NCBI GenBank assembly: GCA_007119095.1
Contig: SKQI01000035.1
Span: 1-15,689 of the forward strand
Direction: 5' to 3'
DNA length: 15,689 nucleotides
Origin: Wenzhouxiangella sp.
GTDB lineage: Bacteria; Pseudomonadota; Gammaproteobacteria; Xanthomonadales; Wenzhouxiangellaceae
The notes beneath the pieces were generated by a model, which saw nothing but the letters and a program-made list of their open reading frames with translations, did no database searches and had not been told where the DNA came from. The translations under genes were made by a program, and so were the position numbers. Of the stretch, positions 6,796 to 13,877 are shown piece after piece (positions within the stretch are counted from its first letter, which is position 1; each line of letters starts with the position of its first letter).

Positions 6796-6801
6796 AGTGT
6801 A
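6796..6801 (-). promoter_or_regulatory. Candidate -10 box for dnaX operon
   Basis: TACACT on the minus strand would start transcription near 6789 and give a leader of about 60 bases. No good -35 is present. It is back to back with the ffs promoter in the 119-base gap 6730-6848. Confidence 0.3.
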
Positions 6802-6834
6802 CACGATGCCCCGCCAGGATCTGAGATGCTGAGC

Positions 6835-6840
6835 TATAAT
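6835..6840 (+). promoter_or_regulatory. -10 box of the SRP RNA gene
   Basis: Perfect TATAAT ending eight bases before the predicted RNA 5' end (6849), followed by a GC-rich stretch ACGCGGC. This arrangement is typical of growth-rate-controlled stable RNA promoters. The -35 area (about 6811-6818) is poor. Confidence 0.7.
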
Positions 6841-6848
6841 ACGCGGCT

Positions 6849-6961
6849 GGTGGCTTCTTCTGGTCTTCCCACACTGAGCACGCCGTGAACCCCGTCAGGC
6901 CCGGAAGGGAGCAGCGGCAACGGCTTGGTCAGGTGCTGGGGTCGGGCTGGAAGGAGCCACC
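6849..6961 (+). ncRNA. ffs: Signal recognition particle RNA (4.5S, small bacterial type)
   Basis: About 113 nt, like the E. coli 4.5S RNA (114). The conserved domain IV is at 6894-6915: GTCAGGCCCGGAAGGGAGCAGC-type core with the GGAA tetraloop at 6903-6906 and the asymmetric internal loop with AGCAG on the 3' side. The ends pair (GGTGGCT 6849-6855 with AGCCACC 6955-6961), closing a single long hairpin. With Ffh it targets inner-membrane proteins to the translocon. The location next to dnaX is common in proteobacteria. A competing 7-bp hairpin (TGGAAGG 6948-6954, CCTTCCA 6960-6966, then TTT) overlaps the 3' end and may help termination. Confidence 0.95.
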
Positions 6962-7002
6962 TTCCATTTCAGCAAGCCCTCAAGTTTGACCTCACTAGCA
7001 AT

Positions 7003-7024
7003 ATAAAGCCGCGTACGGCTTTAT
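7003..7024. repeat. Hairpin ATAAAGCCG / CGGCTTTAT
   Basis: Nine-base perfect arms (7003-7011 and 7016-7024) around loop CGTA, 42 bases beyond the SRP RNA end. It resembles a terminator stem but lacks a T-run. It could stop leftover read-through from ffs or stabilise an RNA end. Confidence 0.45.
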
Positions 7025-7040
7025 CCATTCTCTTGGCAAT

Positions 7041-7058
7041 TTACGACCAAAGTCGTAA
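7041..7058. promoter_or_regulatory. Operator-like inverted repeat TTACGAC-N4-GTCGTAA
   Basis: Perfect 7-base arms with spacer CAAA. Its centre is 26 bases from the centre of the neighbouring CRP-type site upstream of the protease gene. The binding protein is unknown; the symmetry and placement suggest a dimeric regulator. Confidence 0.4.
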
Positions 7059-7067
7059 TTTCATTTG

Positions 7068-7083
7068 TGTGACACAGCTCACA
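7068..7083. promoter_or_regulatory. CRP/Clp/Vfr-type binding site
   Basis: TGTGACACAGCTCACA is a perfect TGTGA-N6-TCACA dyad, the core consensus of CRP-family activators. Its centre (7075.5) is 71.5 bases before the start predicted from the -10-like TATAAC at 7135-7140, a position typical of class I CRP activation. In Xanthomonas the relative Clp controls secreted proteases, which fits the downstream S8 protease. Binding is inferred, not shown. Confidence 0.6.
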
Positions 7084-7134
7084 AAACTGAAAATTAATCG
7101 TGGATTGTGCTGGAAATTCCCACCGAGAAATGGT

Positions 7135-7140
7135 TATAAC
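7135..7140 (+). promoter_or_regulatory. Candidate -10 box of the S8 protease gene
   Basis: TATAAC, with no good -35 at 16-18 bases, as expected for an activator-dependent promoter. Transcription would begin near 7147, giving a leader of about 184 bases. Confidence 0.35.
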
Positions 7141-7257
7141 CCCCGGGTCGCTTTTCCAGGCCACCGAAGAAAAAAGCGGAAAGTTGGAAGTTTGGGACAT
7201 GTAGGGATCGTTTTGACCGACCGCAAGATGACAGTGGCGACCAGGTGACAAAAAGAT

Positions 7258-7283
7258 GCCGGAGCGGCGTTTTGCCTCCCGGC
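7258..7283 (+). repeat. Leader stem-loop before the S8 protease
   Basis: GCCGGAG (7258-7264) pairs with CTCCCGGC (7276-7283) with one bulged C. An inner GC/GC closes a GTTTT loop (7269-7273). It lies 48 bases before the chosen start codon. The rest of 6962-7330 holds only the elements listed separately; no gene or known riboswitch class was recognised. Confidence 0.35.
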
Positions 7284-7330
7284 CAGCCAATCAAGGGGAC
7301 CAGCAGGAATATATGGGAGAAACACCTAAG

Positions 7331-9541
7331 ATGCACCTGAAGAAGCTTTCCTTCACCCTCCTTGGCGCAGCTCTGCTCGCCGTCAACCTCTCCATCTCAG
7401 CCTCCACCGACTTCGGAAGCTCGCACAACGCCACCGAAGCCGTTCAGTTCCACCGAGCCCAATTCCCGATCGAAGGTCAATACATTGTCGTACTTCGTGA
7501 TGACGTTGCCAGCCTGGCAACCGAACGCAGCAGTTCGGCACCTGCGATCGCCCAGGTCGCTTCGACCATGTCTCGCGAACACGGCATCAGCGTTGAACAA
7601 ACTTTTGATCATGTGCTGCGTGGCTTCACCGTCCAGGCGAACGAACGCCAAATTCGGCAGATGATGAACGATGATCGCATTGCCTTCATTGAACAGGATG
7701 GCATCGTCACCATTTCGCAGACGACACAGCCGAACGCTACCTGGGGCCTGGATCGAGTCGACCAGCGCGACCTGCCCCTGGACGGCAACTACATCTACGA
7801 CACCACTGCGGCTGGCGTCTATACCTACATCGTTGATACCGGTGTTCGTCCCAATCATGTCGATTTCGGCAACCGGGTCTTGAGCGGTTTCACCTCGATC
7901 AACGACGGTCGCGGTTCGAATGACTGTAATGGTCACGGCACCCACGTCGCCGGCACTGTGGCTGGTTCGACCTGGGGCGTTGCCAAGGGCGCGTTCATCG
8001 TGCCGGTTCGCGTGCTTGGTTGCACCGGCGGCGGCACCAACTCCGGCGTCATTGCCGGCATGGACTGGATTGCCGCCAACCACACAAAGCCGGCCGTGGC
8101 CAACATGTCTTTGGGCGGTGGGGCATCGACCGCGACGGATAATGCCGTGACCAACATGCGCAATGCCGGCGTTACCGTCGTCGTTGCCGCCGGCAACGAA
8201 AACCAGAACGCGTGCAACGTTTCCCCGGCGCGCTCCGGCAACGCAATCACCGTCGGATCAACAACCAGCAACGATTCACGCTCGAACTTCTCCAACTGGG
8301 GAAGCTGCGTCGATATCTTCGCCCCGGGATCGTCCATCACCGCCCCCTGGCACACCAGCAACACGGCGACCAACACCATTTCCGGCACATCCATGGCCGC
8401 CCCGCACGTTGCAGGTATCGCAGCACTGTTCCTGGCCAACAACCCCAACGCCACGCCCGCGCAGGTTGAGAACGCCATTAACAACAACGCCAGCACCGGC
8501 AAGCTCAGCGGCTTGAACGGTTCGCCGAACCGGCTGGCTTACTCGCGCTTCGGCAGCGGCGGTTCTGATCCGGATCCCGAACCGGACGTCATTGAACTGG
8601 AAAACGGTGTTGCCGTGGGCAACCTGTCCGGCGCGCAGGGCTCTGAGCGTTTCTTCACTATCGATGTGCCCGATGGCGCAACCGACCTGGTCATCCAGAT
8701 CAGCGGCGGTTCCGGCGATGCTGACTTGTACGTGCGCCGCGGCGCTGCACCTACCCAGTCAACCTATGACTGCCGCCCGTACCTGAACGGCAACAACGAA
8801 ACCTGCACTTTCGCAAGCCCGCAGGCCGGCACCTACCACATCATGCTGCACGCCTGGGCTGCCTACTCCGGTGTCACCCTGGTGGCCAGCTTCGAAGAGC
8901 CGGCCAGCAACAACGAACTGGAAAACGGTCAAACCATCACCGGCTTGTCGGGTGGCCAGGGTTCCGAGCAGTTCTTCACCATCGAAGTTCCGAGCAACGT
9001 CAGTGAACTGGTGGTGCAGATGAGCGGTGGCTCAGGCGATGCCGACCTGTACGTGCGTCGTGGCGCACCGCCCACCACCAGCAACTGGGATTGCCGCCCC
9101 TATCTGAATGGCAATAACGAAACCTGCACATTCAATGATCCGCAGGCCGGCACCTGGCACGTCATGGTTCGCGGCTATACCGCGTTCTCCAACGTGTCAC
9201 TGGTCGCGAACTACCAGGAAGGCCCGACTGCCCCGTGCACCAACTGTACCCAGTACAGCGGCAGTCTGACCGGAACCGGCAATACCCAGGTTCAGCCCGA
9301 TGGCACCTGGTACCAGGCCGGCGCAGGCATTCACCGCGGCTGGCTGCAAGGCCCCGGCAACGCCAACTTCGACCTGGAACTCTATCGCTGGAATGGCAGC
9401 CGCTGGGTGCGGGTAGCGCGCGCCAACACGGCCGACAGCAATGAGTTCATCCAGTACAACGGAAGCGCAGGCTTCTACTACTGGCGGGTGCTGTCAGCCT
9501 CTGGCTCTGGCGCATACGACCTCTGGCTGCAAACGCCTTAA
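7331..9541 (+). CDS. Secreted S8 (subtilisin/proteinase K-like) serine protease with two PPC domains
   Basis: 736 residues. Signal peptide (1 to about 24, KK then hydrophobic core); inhibitor I9 propeptide (about 49-128, from GQYIVVLRD to FIEQDG); peptidase S8 domain (about 135-405) with catalytic D169 (IVDTGV), H202 (NGHGTHVAG), S354 (GTSMAAP) and oxyanion N289; acidic-proline linker DPDPEPD; PPC domains at about 422-521 and 529-627; and a last beta-rich domain (about 640-736, QYSGSLTGTG to YDLWLQTP). The propeptide folds the enzyme and is then removed; PPC domains are often trimmed after secretion. It probably acts as an extracellular protease for protein feeding. The start at 7331 gives a clean signal peptide with GGGAG about 10-11 bases upstream; ATG 7313, with AGGA 4-5 bases before it, would add six residues and is a real alternative. 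It ends at a strong terminator. Confidence 0.95.
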   Translation: MHLKKLSFTLLGAALLAVNLSISASTDFGSSHNATEAVQFHRAQFPIEGQYIVVLRDDVASLATERSSSAPAIAQVASTMSREHGISVEQTFDHVLRGFTVQANERQIRQMMNDDRIAFIEQDGIVTISQTTQPNATWGLDRVDQRDLPLDGNYIYDTTAAGVYTYIVDTGVRPNHVDFGNRVLSGFTSINDGRGSNDCNGHGTHVAGTVAGSTWGVAKGAFIVPVRVLGCTGGGTNSGVIAGMDWIAANHTKPAVANMSLGGGASTATDNAVTNMRNAGVTVVVAAGNENQNACNVSPARSGNAITVGSTTSNDSRSNFSNWGSCVDIFAPGSSITAPWHTSNTATNTISGTSMAAPHVAGIAALFLANNPNATPAQVENAINNNASTGKLSGLNGSPNRLAYSRFGSGGSDPDPEPDVIELENGVAVGNLSGAQGSERFFTIDVPDGATDLVIQISGGSGDADLYVRRGAAPTQSTYDCRPYLNGNNETCTFASPQAGTYHIMLHAWAAYSGVTLVASFEEPASNNELENGQTITGLSGGQGSEQFFTIEVPSNVSELVVQMSGGSGDADLYVRRGAPPTTSNWDCRPYLNGNNETCTFNDPQAGTWHVMVRGYTAFSNVSLVANYQEGPTAPCTNCTQYSGSLTGTGNTQVQPDGTWYQAGAGIHRGWLQGPGNANFDLELYRWNGSRWVRVARANTADSNEFIQYNGSAGFYYWRVLSASGSGAYDLWLQTP
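8596..9216 (+). repeat. Tandem PPC-domain duplication inside the protease gene
   Basis: Two units of about 100 codons, beginning ELENG at residues 422 and 529. They share long identical stretches such as SGGSGDADLYVRRGA and CRPYLNGNNETCTF, each with a cysteine pair (C481/C492 and C588/C599) that may form a disulfide. DNA identity is high but broken at third codon positions, so the duplication is old or under purifying selection. Confidence 0.85.
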
Positions 9542-9569
9542 CACGCACGCAAGGGACAAGGCGTGACCC

Positions 9570-9601
9570 AAGAGCCCCGGACTTCCGGGGCTCTTTTTTT
9601 T
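9570..9601 (+). terminator. Rho-independent terminator after the S8 protease
   Basis: 11-bp perfect stem (AAGAGCCCCGG 9570-9580 with CCGGGGCTCTT 9585-9595), loop ACTT, and an eight-base T-run to 9601. It starts 29 bases after the stop codon and separates the protease from the LemA gene. Confidence 0.95.
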
Positions 9602-9617
9602 GAGCCGGGTAATTCCT

Positions 9618-9623
9618 TATAGT
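9618..9623 (+). promoter_or_regulatory. Candidate -10 box for the LemA-DUF2207 operon
   Basis: TATAGT in the 50-base gap after the terminator, 30 bases before the ATG at 9654. The only TTGA-like hexamer (TTGAGC, 9600-9605) is too close to serve as its -35. Confidence 0.3.
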
Positions 9624-9653
9624 GGTGCTCTGCTCGACAAGACCGACATCGTC

Positions 9654-10202
9654 ATGGAATGGATTGCACTTTCACTGCTTGCCCTGGTTCTGATCTGGGC
9701 CATCTGGATCTACAACCGACTGGTCAAGAAACGAAATCGCGTCCACACTGCCTGGAGTGATATCGACGTGCAGCTCACCCGGCGCCATGACCTTGTCCCC
9801 AACCTGGTCAGCATCGTCGAACGATACACAGAGCATGAGCGCAGCACGCTGGAATCGGTGACCACACTCCGGACCCGGGCAATTGCCACCGACAGTCCTG
9901 CCCGGCTGGGCAAGATAGAGAATGAACTTGAAGCCCTGCTCGGCCGCCTGCTGATGCTGCGCGAAGACTATCCCGACCTCAAAGCCAGCGACAATTTCCG
10001 CCAGCTGGCCGACCGACTGGTCGATGTCGAAAACCACCTCCAGTATGCGCGCCGTTTTTACAACGGCGCAGTGCGCGATCTCAACACCTTGATCGGGCAG
10101 TTTCCGGACCTGCTGATAGCAAGAGCCTTCCAGTTCCAGGAAGCCGAGTTTTATGCGGCCGACGTTCACCATCGCAGCGCTCCCCAAGTGGAGCAAGCCT
10201 GA
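9654..10202 (+). CDS. LemA family membrane-anchored protein
   Basis: 182 residues. One N-terminal membrane helix (about 2-20) is followed by a basic turn (LVKKRNRV) and a long helical bundle. The family pattern NRVHTAWSDIDVQLTRRHDLVPNLV (28-52), SDNFRQLADRLVDVENHLQYARRFYN and the closing FPDLLIARAFQFQEAEFY are diagnostic of LemA. The biochemical role of the family is not settled; it is often encoded beside DUF2207 or TPM-domain proteins, as here. The start at 9654 matches usual LemA length, though its ribosome binding site is weak; an in-frame start at 9600 would lie on the terminator. The stop shares one base with the next start (TGATG), so the two are translated together. Confidence 0.93.
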   Translation: MEWIALSLLALVLIWAIWIYNRLVKKRNRVHTAWSDIDVQLTRRHDLVPNLVSIVERYTEHERSTLESVTTLRTRAIATDSPARLGKIENELEALLGRLLMLREDYPDLKASDNFRQLADRLVDVENHLQYARRFYNGAVRDLNTLIGQFPDLLIARAFQFQEAEFYAADVHHRSAPQVEQA

Positions 10203-11944
10203 TGAAGACATCATTGCAGTGCATGCTCATGATCCTGCTCGGCTGCCTGGCCTTCACCGCCCAGGCCAATACCGAGCGCATCCTTTCGTTTCACAGTGAC
10301 ATCGACATTCTGACCGACAGCACCATGGAAGTGACCGAGCACATCACGGTGCGCTCCCTGCAACGCAACATCCGTCGCGGCATCTATCGAGATTTCCCGA
10401 CCCGCTACCGAGACCGGCTGGGCAACCGTGTGCAGGTGGGCCTGGAGGTCGTTGAAGTGCTGCGTGATGGCCAGCCTGAACCCTGGTTCATCGAACACCA
10501 GCTCAACGGGATTCGCATCAACACCGGCGACGACAGCTTCCTGCCGGGCCCGGGCGACTACACCTTCACCATTCGCTATCGCACCAACCGCCAGCTCGGC
10601 TTTTTCGAGGAGCATGATGAGCTGTACTGGAACGTGACCGGGCTAGGCTGGGCCTTTCGTATCGAACGGGCCAGCGCTGAAGTCAGATTGCCGGTGCCAG
10701 TGCCTGCCGAAACCCTGAGCCTGACCAGTTATACCGGGCCCGAACGTTCGGAAACGACGCACGCCAGTGCCGAGGTCATTGCCCCCGGACGCGTACGATT
10801 TGAAACCGCACGGCCGCTGGAACCGCGGGAGAACATGACCATCGTTGTCGGCTTTCCCAAAGGCATCGTCGAACAGGCCAGCCTGACACAGCGCGCCGGC
10901 TGGCTGTTATGGGACAACCGCGGATTGCTGCTGCTGATTCCCGCGACCATCCTCATTTTCTTTTTTTACCTTCGTGAATGGCAGCAAAAGGGCCGTGGCC
11001 CATCGAAAGGCGTGATCATTGCCCGCTACGAGCCGCCGGCGGGCTATTCACCGGCGGGCCTGCGTTGGGTAGAACGCCGCAATTACGATCAGCGCTGCTT
11101 CAGCGCAGACCTGGTCGAGCTGGCCGTTAAAGGCAAGCTCAAGATCGAGCGTGACAAGGGTCTGTTCCGCGATAGCTGGAAACTCGTGCGGCTGGCGCCA
11201 AACCTGGATCCAGACGACCCACCCAGTCAGCAAGCCTTGTTCCCCGCGCTGTTCGGCAATGACCAGGAGCTTGAGCTAAGAAAAGCCAATGCCCGGCGTC
11301 TGCAAACCGCCATGAGTGACCATTCCCAGGCCCTGCGCAAGCGCTATCGCGACCACTACATCAACTTCAATGCGCGAACCCTGGCGATTGGCTGGACGGT
11401 CTCAGCCGTGGCCGTGGTCGCCGCCTTCCTGATCTCGGCCGGTAGCGGCATGCCCGGGCTGATCGCCCTGACCATCATTATCGGCATCATCAACCTGGTC
11501 TTTACCGGCCTGATGCCGGCGCCGACCGAGCGGGGCAGAACACTGCTCGACCAGATAGAGGGTTTAAAGCTTTACCTGAGCGTGGCCGAGCGCGATGAGT
11601 TAAAAGCCCTGCAACGCGTGGAAGGTGACGACCCCCAGGTCACAGCCGAGCGTTACGAGGCCCTGCTGCCCTACGCCCTGGCCCTGGATGTGGAACAGGC
11701 ATGGACTTCGCGGCTTACGCGCGCCGTTGGCGAAGCCGCCGCAGATCAGGCGCGCACGCGGATGGGCTGGTACACAGGCTCGGGCGCAGCAGTAGGCAGT
11801 CTCGCCGGCATGAGCCGGGCCCTGGGCAGCAGCCTGTCTTCGACCATTTCCTCATCTTCGACCCCACCAGGCAGCAGCTCCGGCGGCGGCGGCGGGGGCT
11901 TCTCAGGCGGCGGAGGCGGCGGCGGTGGGGGCGGTGGGCGCTGA
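10202..11944 (+). CDS. DUF2207 domain-containing membrane protein with polyglycine tail
   Basis: 580 residues. Signal peptide (1 to about 22, cleavage likely after AQA). The DUF2207 ectodomain (about 25-222) opens with ERILSFHSDIDILTDSTMEV and contains the RRGIYRDFPTRYRDRLG motif typical of the family. One membrane helix lies at about 239-257 (LLLLIPATILIFFFYL), then a cytoplasmic region, two more helices (about 393-413 and 417-437), and a cytoplasmic tail that ends in serine/proline and then 16 glycines in 20 residues (GGGGGGFSGG and a pure glycine run). YciQ of E. coli is a relative; the function is unknown. The gene starts inside the LemA stop codon. It converges on pncB with 25 bases between and no clear terminator. 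Confidence 0.9.
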   Translation: MKTSLQCMLMILLGCLAFTAQANTERILSFHSDIDILTDSTMEVTEHITVRSLQRNIRRGIYRDFPTRYRDRLGNRVQVGLEVVEVLRDGQPEPWFIEHQLNGIRINTGDDSFLPGPGDYTFTIRYRTNRQLGFFEEHDELYWNVTGLGWAFRIERASAEVRLPVPVPAETLSLTSYTGPERSETTHASAEVIAPGRVRFETARPLEPRENMTIVVGFPKGIVEQASLTQRAGWLLWDNRGLLLLIPATILIFFFYLREWQQKGRGPSKGVIIARYEPPAGYSPAGLRWVERRNYDQRCFSADLVELAVKGKLKIERDKGLFRDSWKLVRLAPNLDPDDPPSQQALFPALFGNDQELELRKANARRLQTAMSDHSQALRKRYRDHYINFNARTLAIGWTVSAVAVVAAFLISAGSGMPGLIALTIIIGIINLVFTGLMPAPTERGRTLLDQIEGLKLYLSVAERDELKALQRVEGDDPQVTAERYEALLPYALALDVEQAWTSRLTRAVGEAAADQARTRMGWYTGSGAAVGSLAGMSRALGSSLSSTISSSSTPPGSSSGGGGGGFSGGGGGGGGGGGR

Positions 11945-11969
11945 GCAGACGTGCTGACAGCGCGACAAC

Positions 11970-13154
11970 TCAGTGCTCGGCCACTTCTACCTCATGCACG
12001 TCAAACGCCTGGCGCACCCAGGCCAGGTAAGCCTGGTCGGTGGAAACCACCTTGCCGGGTGAGTCCGAGAGCTTGACCACCGGCTGGCCGTTGCACTCGG
12101 TCATCTTGATGACGATATTGATCGGCTCGGCACCGGTATCGTTGGTCAGGTTGGTACCAATGCCGAAGGAGATATTGCTCTGATCCCGAAATCGTTCCCA
12201 GATGGCGGCCGCCTTGGGAATGCTCAGCGAATCGGAAAAGATCAGGTTGCGCGTTTTCGGATCAATCCGGTTGGCCCGGTAGTGAGCAATCATTGCCTCG
12301 GCCCAGACAAAGGGATCGCCCGAATCCTGGCGCGCGCCGTCGAACAGCTTGCAGAAATACAAGTCAAAATCGCGCAGGAAAGCCTTCAGGCTGTAGGTAT
12401 CCGACAGGGCAATGCCCAGGTCCCCGCGATACTCGCGTGCCCAGACCTCGAAGGCAAAGCGCTGGGTCTCGGCCAGGCGCGGGCCCAAGGCCTGGCAGGC
12501 CTGGATGAACTCGTGTGCCATCGTGCCAATCGGCACCAGGCCGAACTGCCGGGCCAGGCGCAGGTTCGATGTACCTCGCAAACTGTTTGGCAGTTCTTCG
12601 ACCAGGGTCGCCACCACCTCATCGTGCCAGGCTCGCGAAAAGCGGCGACGGGTACCGAAATCGGCAAAGATGAACTCGTCCGGCCGATCCAGCGCCCGGA
12701 CCTGGCCAATCTTCTCGCTCAACCGACGGCGACCTTCGGCCAGATCATGGTCCGGGTAAGCGTGCCGTGCATACAGCTCGCTGATGATCGCCAGCAGCGG
12801 CACTTCGAACAGGATGGTATGCAACCACGGCCCGCGAATCCGCAAATCCAATTGGCCATCAACCACATCAATATGAACAAAACGCTCCTGCAGATGAAAC
12901 AGGCGCAGAAACTCGACGAAGTCTGATTTCAGGTAGCGCAGCGTGCCCAGATACTCCAGCTCGTCATCGCTGAGCTTGAGCGAACACAAGTGACTGATCT
13001 CGCGCTCCAGGGCAGGAATCAGCGCGGTCAAATCCACCCCGTCGCTGCGACAGCGAAAGCGATACTCGACCTCGGCCCCTGGAAACTGATGCAGCACCAC
13101 CTGCATCATCGAGAACTTGTAGATATCGGTATCCAGCAGCGAGGCGATGATCAT
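11970..13154 (-). CDS. pncB: Nicotinate phosphoribosyltransferase
   Basis: 394 residues (E. coli 400). It joins nicotinic acid to PRPP, with ATP use, to give nicotinate mononucleotide in the Preiss-Handler NAD salvage route. Family marks: LLDTDIYKFSMMQVV (6-20), EFIFADFGTRRRFS (160-173), LRGTSNLRLARQFGLVPIGTMAHEF with H214 at the place of the histidine that is phosphorylated in PncB enzymes, and ARQDSGDPF, the phosphate/ribose site. Its ATG overlaps the pncA stop by four bases, so the product of PncA is handed to the co-translated PncB. Confidence 0.97.
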   Translation of the reverse strand: MIIASLLDTDIYKFSMMQVVLHQFPGAEVEYRFRCRSDGVDLTALIPALEREISHLCSLKLSDDELEYLGTLRYLKSDFVEFLRLFHLQERFVHIDVVDGQLDLRIRGPWLHTILFEVPLLAIISELYARHAYPDHDLAEGRRRLSEKIGQVRALDRPDEFIFADFGTRRRFSRAWHDEVVATLVEELPNSLRGTSNLRLARQFGLVPIGTMAHEFIQACQALGPRLAETQRFAFEVWAREYRGDLGIALSDTYSLKAFLRDFDLYFCKLFDGARQDSGDPFVWAEAMIAHYRANRIDPKTRNLIFSDSLSIPKAAAIWERFRDQSNISFGIGTNLTNDTGAEPINIVIKMTECNGQPVVKLSDSPGKVVSTDQAYLAWVRQAFDVHEVEVAEH

Positions 13155-13798
13155 GCCGCCTGCTCCAGCTCGGCGACGCTGTCGATGACGATGACACCGG
13201 TAGCCCGCATCGCCGCCAGTGCCTCAGCCGTGCTGGATTCGGCGATGCCGCGGCAGGCAGCCAGGTTGAGTACGGTATTGAACCCGGCCCGGGCCAGTTG
13301 CATGGCGGTGGCCTTGACGCAGTAATCCGTGGCCAGGCCGCCGACCAGCACCGTGCTGACCGTGCGCGCCATCAGCCACTCGATCACGCCGGTACTCATC
13401 CGCTCGGCAATGTCGTGATAGCAGGCACCGTAAGGGTGCATGTCCAGCTCCACGCCCTTCCAGACAAAAAAATCATACTCGACCGGCCGCGGCAAACCGG
13501 GCAGCAGCTCGAAACCCTCAGTACCCGGGACCGCATGTACCGGCCAGAACTCACGCGCGTTGTCCAGGCCCACGCCCGACTGGCCGATCTTGCCCGGCTG
13601 ATCCGTCACCCAGGCGGCCTTCGGACTGTGCGCATCCTTCGAACCCAGCCGCCAGCCGGCAAATTCAGCCTGGCGATTGAGCTCATCGACTATCTGGTCA
13701 CCCCCGGCCACCGGCAGCTCGTCCGGGCACAGCGGCGAAAAGGTGCGCTGGGCATCAACGTCAAAACAGGCCACGAAACGCTTGTCGGCAATCAGCAT
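13151..13798 (-). CDS. pncA: Nicotinamidase PncA
   Basis: 215 residues in the isochorismatase fold. It hydrolyses nicotinamide to nicotinate and ammonia. The catalytic triad is visible: D15 (FDVDAQRTF), K114 (VWKGVE) and C160 (GGLATDYCVKATA). Metal-site residues are D56 and H58 (SKDAHSP) and H88 (WPVHAVPGT, where many relatives have WPxHC). The start at 13798 was chosen because GGA stands 8 bases upstream and the protein then begins as the family does. In-frame ATGs at 13807, 13837 and 13849 are possible but add atypical residues. First gene of the pncA-pncB operon, and divergent from jetA with 79 bases between. Confidence 0.94.
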   Translation of the reverse strand: MLIADKRFVACFDVDAQRTFSPLCPDELPVAGGDQIVDELNRQAEFAGWRLGSKDAHSPKAAWVTDQPGKIGQSGVGLDNAREFWPVHAVPGTEGFELLPGLPRPVEYDFFVWKGVELDMHPYGACYHDIAERMSTGVIEWLMARTVSTVLVGGLATDYCVKATAMQLARAGFNTVLNLAACRGIAESSTAEALAAMRATGVIVIDSVAELEQAA

Positions 13799-13865
13799 GA
13801 GGCACATCCAATGATCAAGAAAAGGACCAGGCGCCATTATGCCCGCCATGACATTGGCAGGCCGT

Positions 13866-13871
13866 TAGAAT
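13866..13871 (+). promoter_or_regulatory. Candidate -10 box of jetA, suggesting a leaderless message
   Basis: TAGAAT lies seven bases before the jetA ATG, so transcription would begin on or next to the start codon. No ribosome binding site is seen before the ATG, which agrees with leaderless translation. There is no good -35 hexamer. Confidence 0.4.
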
Positions 13872-13877
13872 CCAACC

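Noticed and set aside
7220..7290. Possible cyclic-di-GMP or cobalamin riboswitch in the protease leader
   Set aside because: Only short look-alike words are present (for example GCCACTG, on the wrong strand); the ordered consensus elements of either class are missing.
10235..10250. Lipoprotein signal (LLGC) in the DUF2207 protein
   Set aside because: The cysteine at residue 15 sits inside the hydrophobic core with more hydrophobic residues after it, and an AQA signal peptidase I site follows.
10205..11969. Terminator between the DUF2207 gene and pncB
   Set aside because: Only 25 bases separate the converging stops and no GC-rich stem with a T-run was found there.
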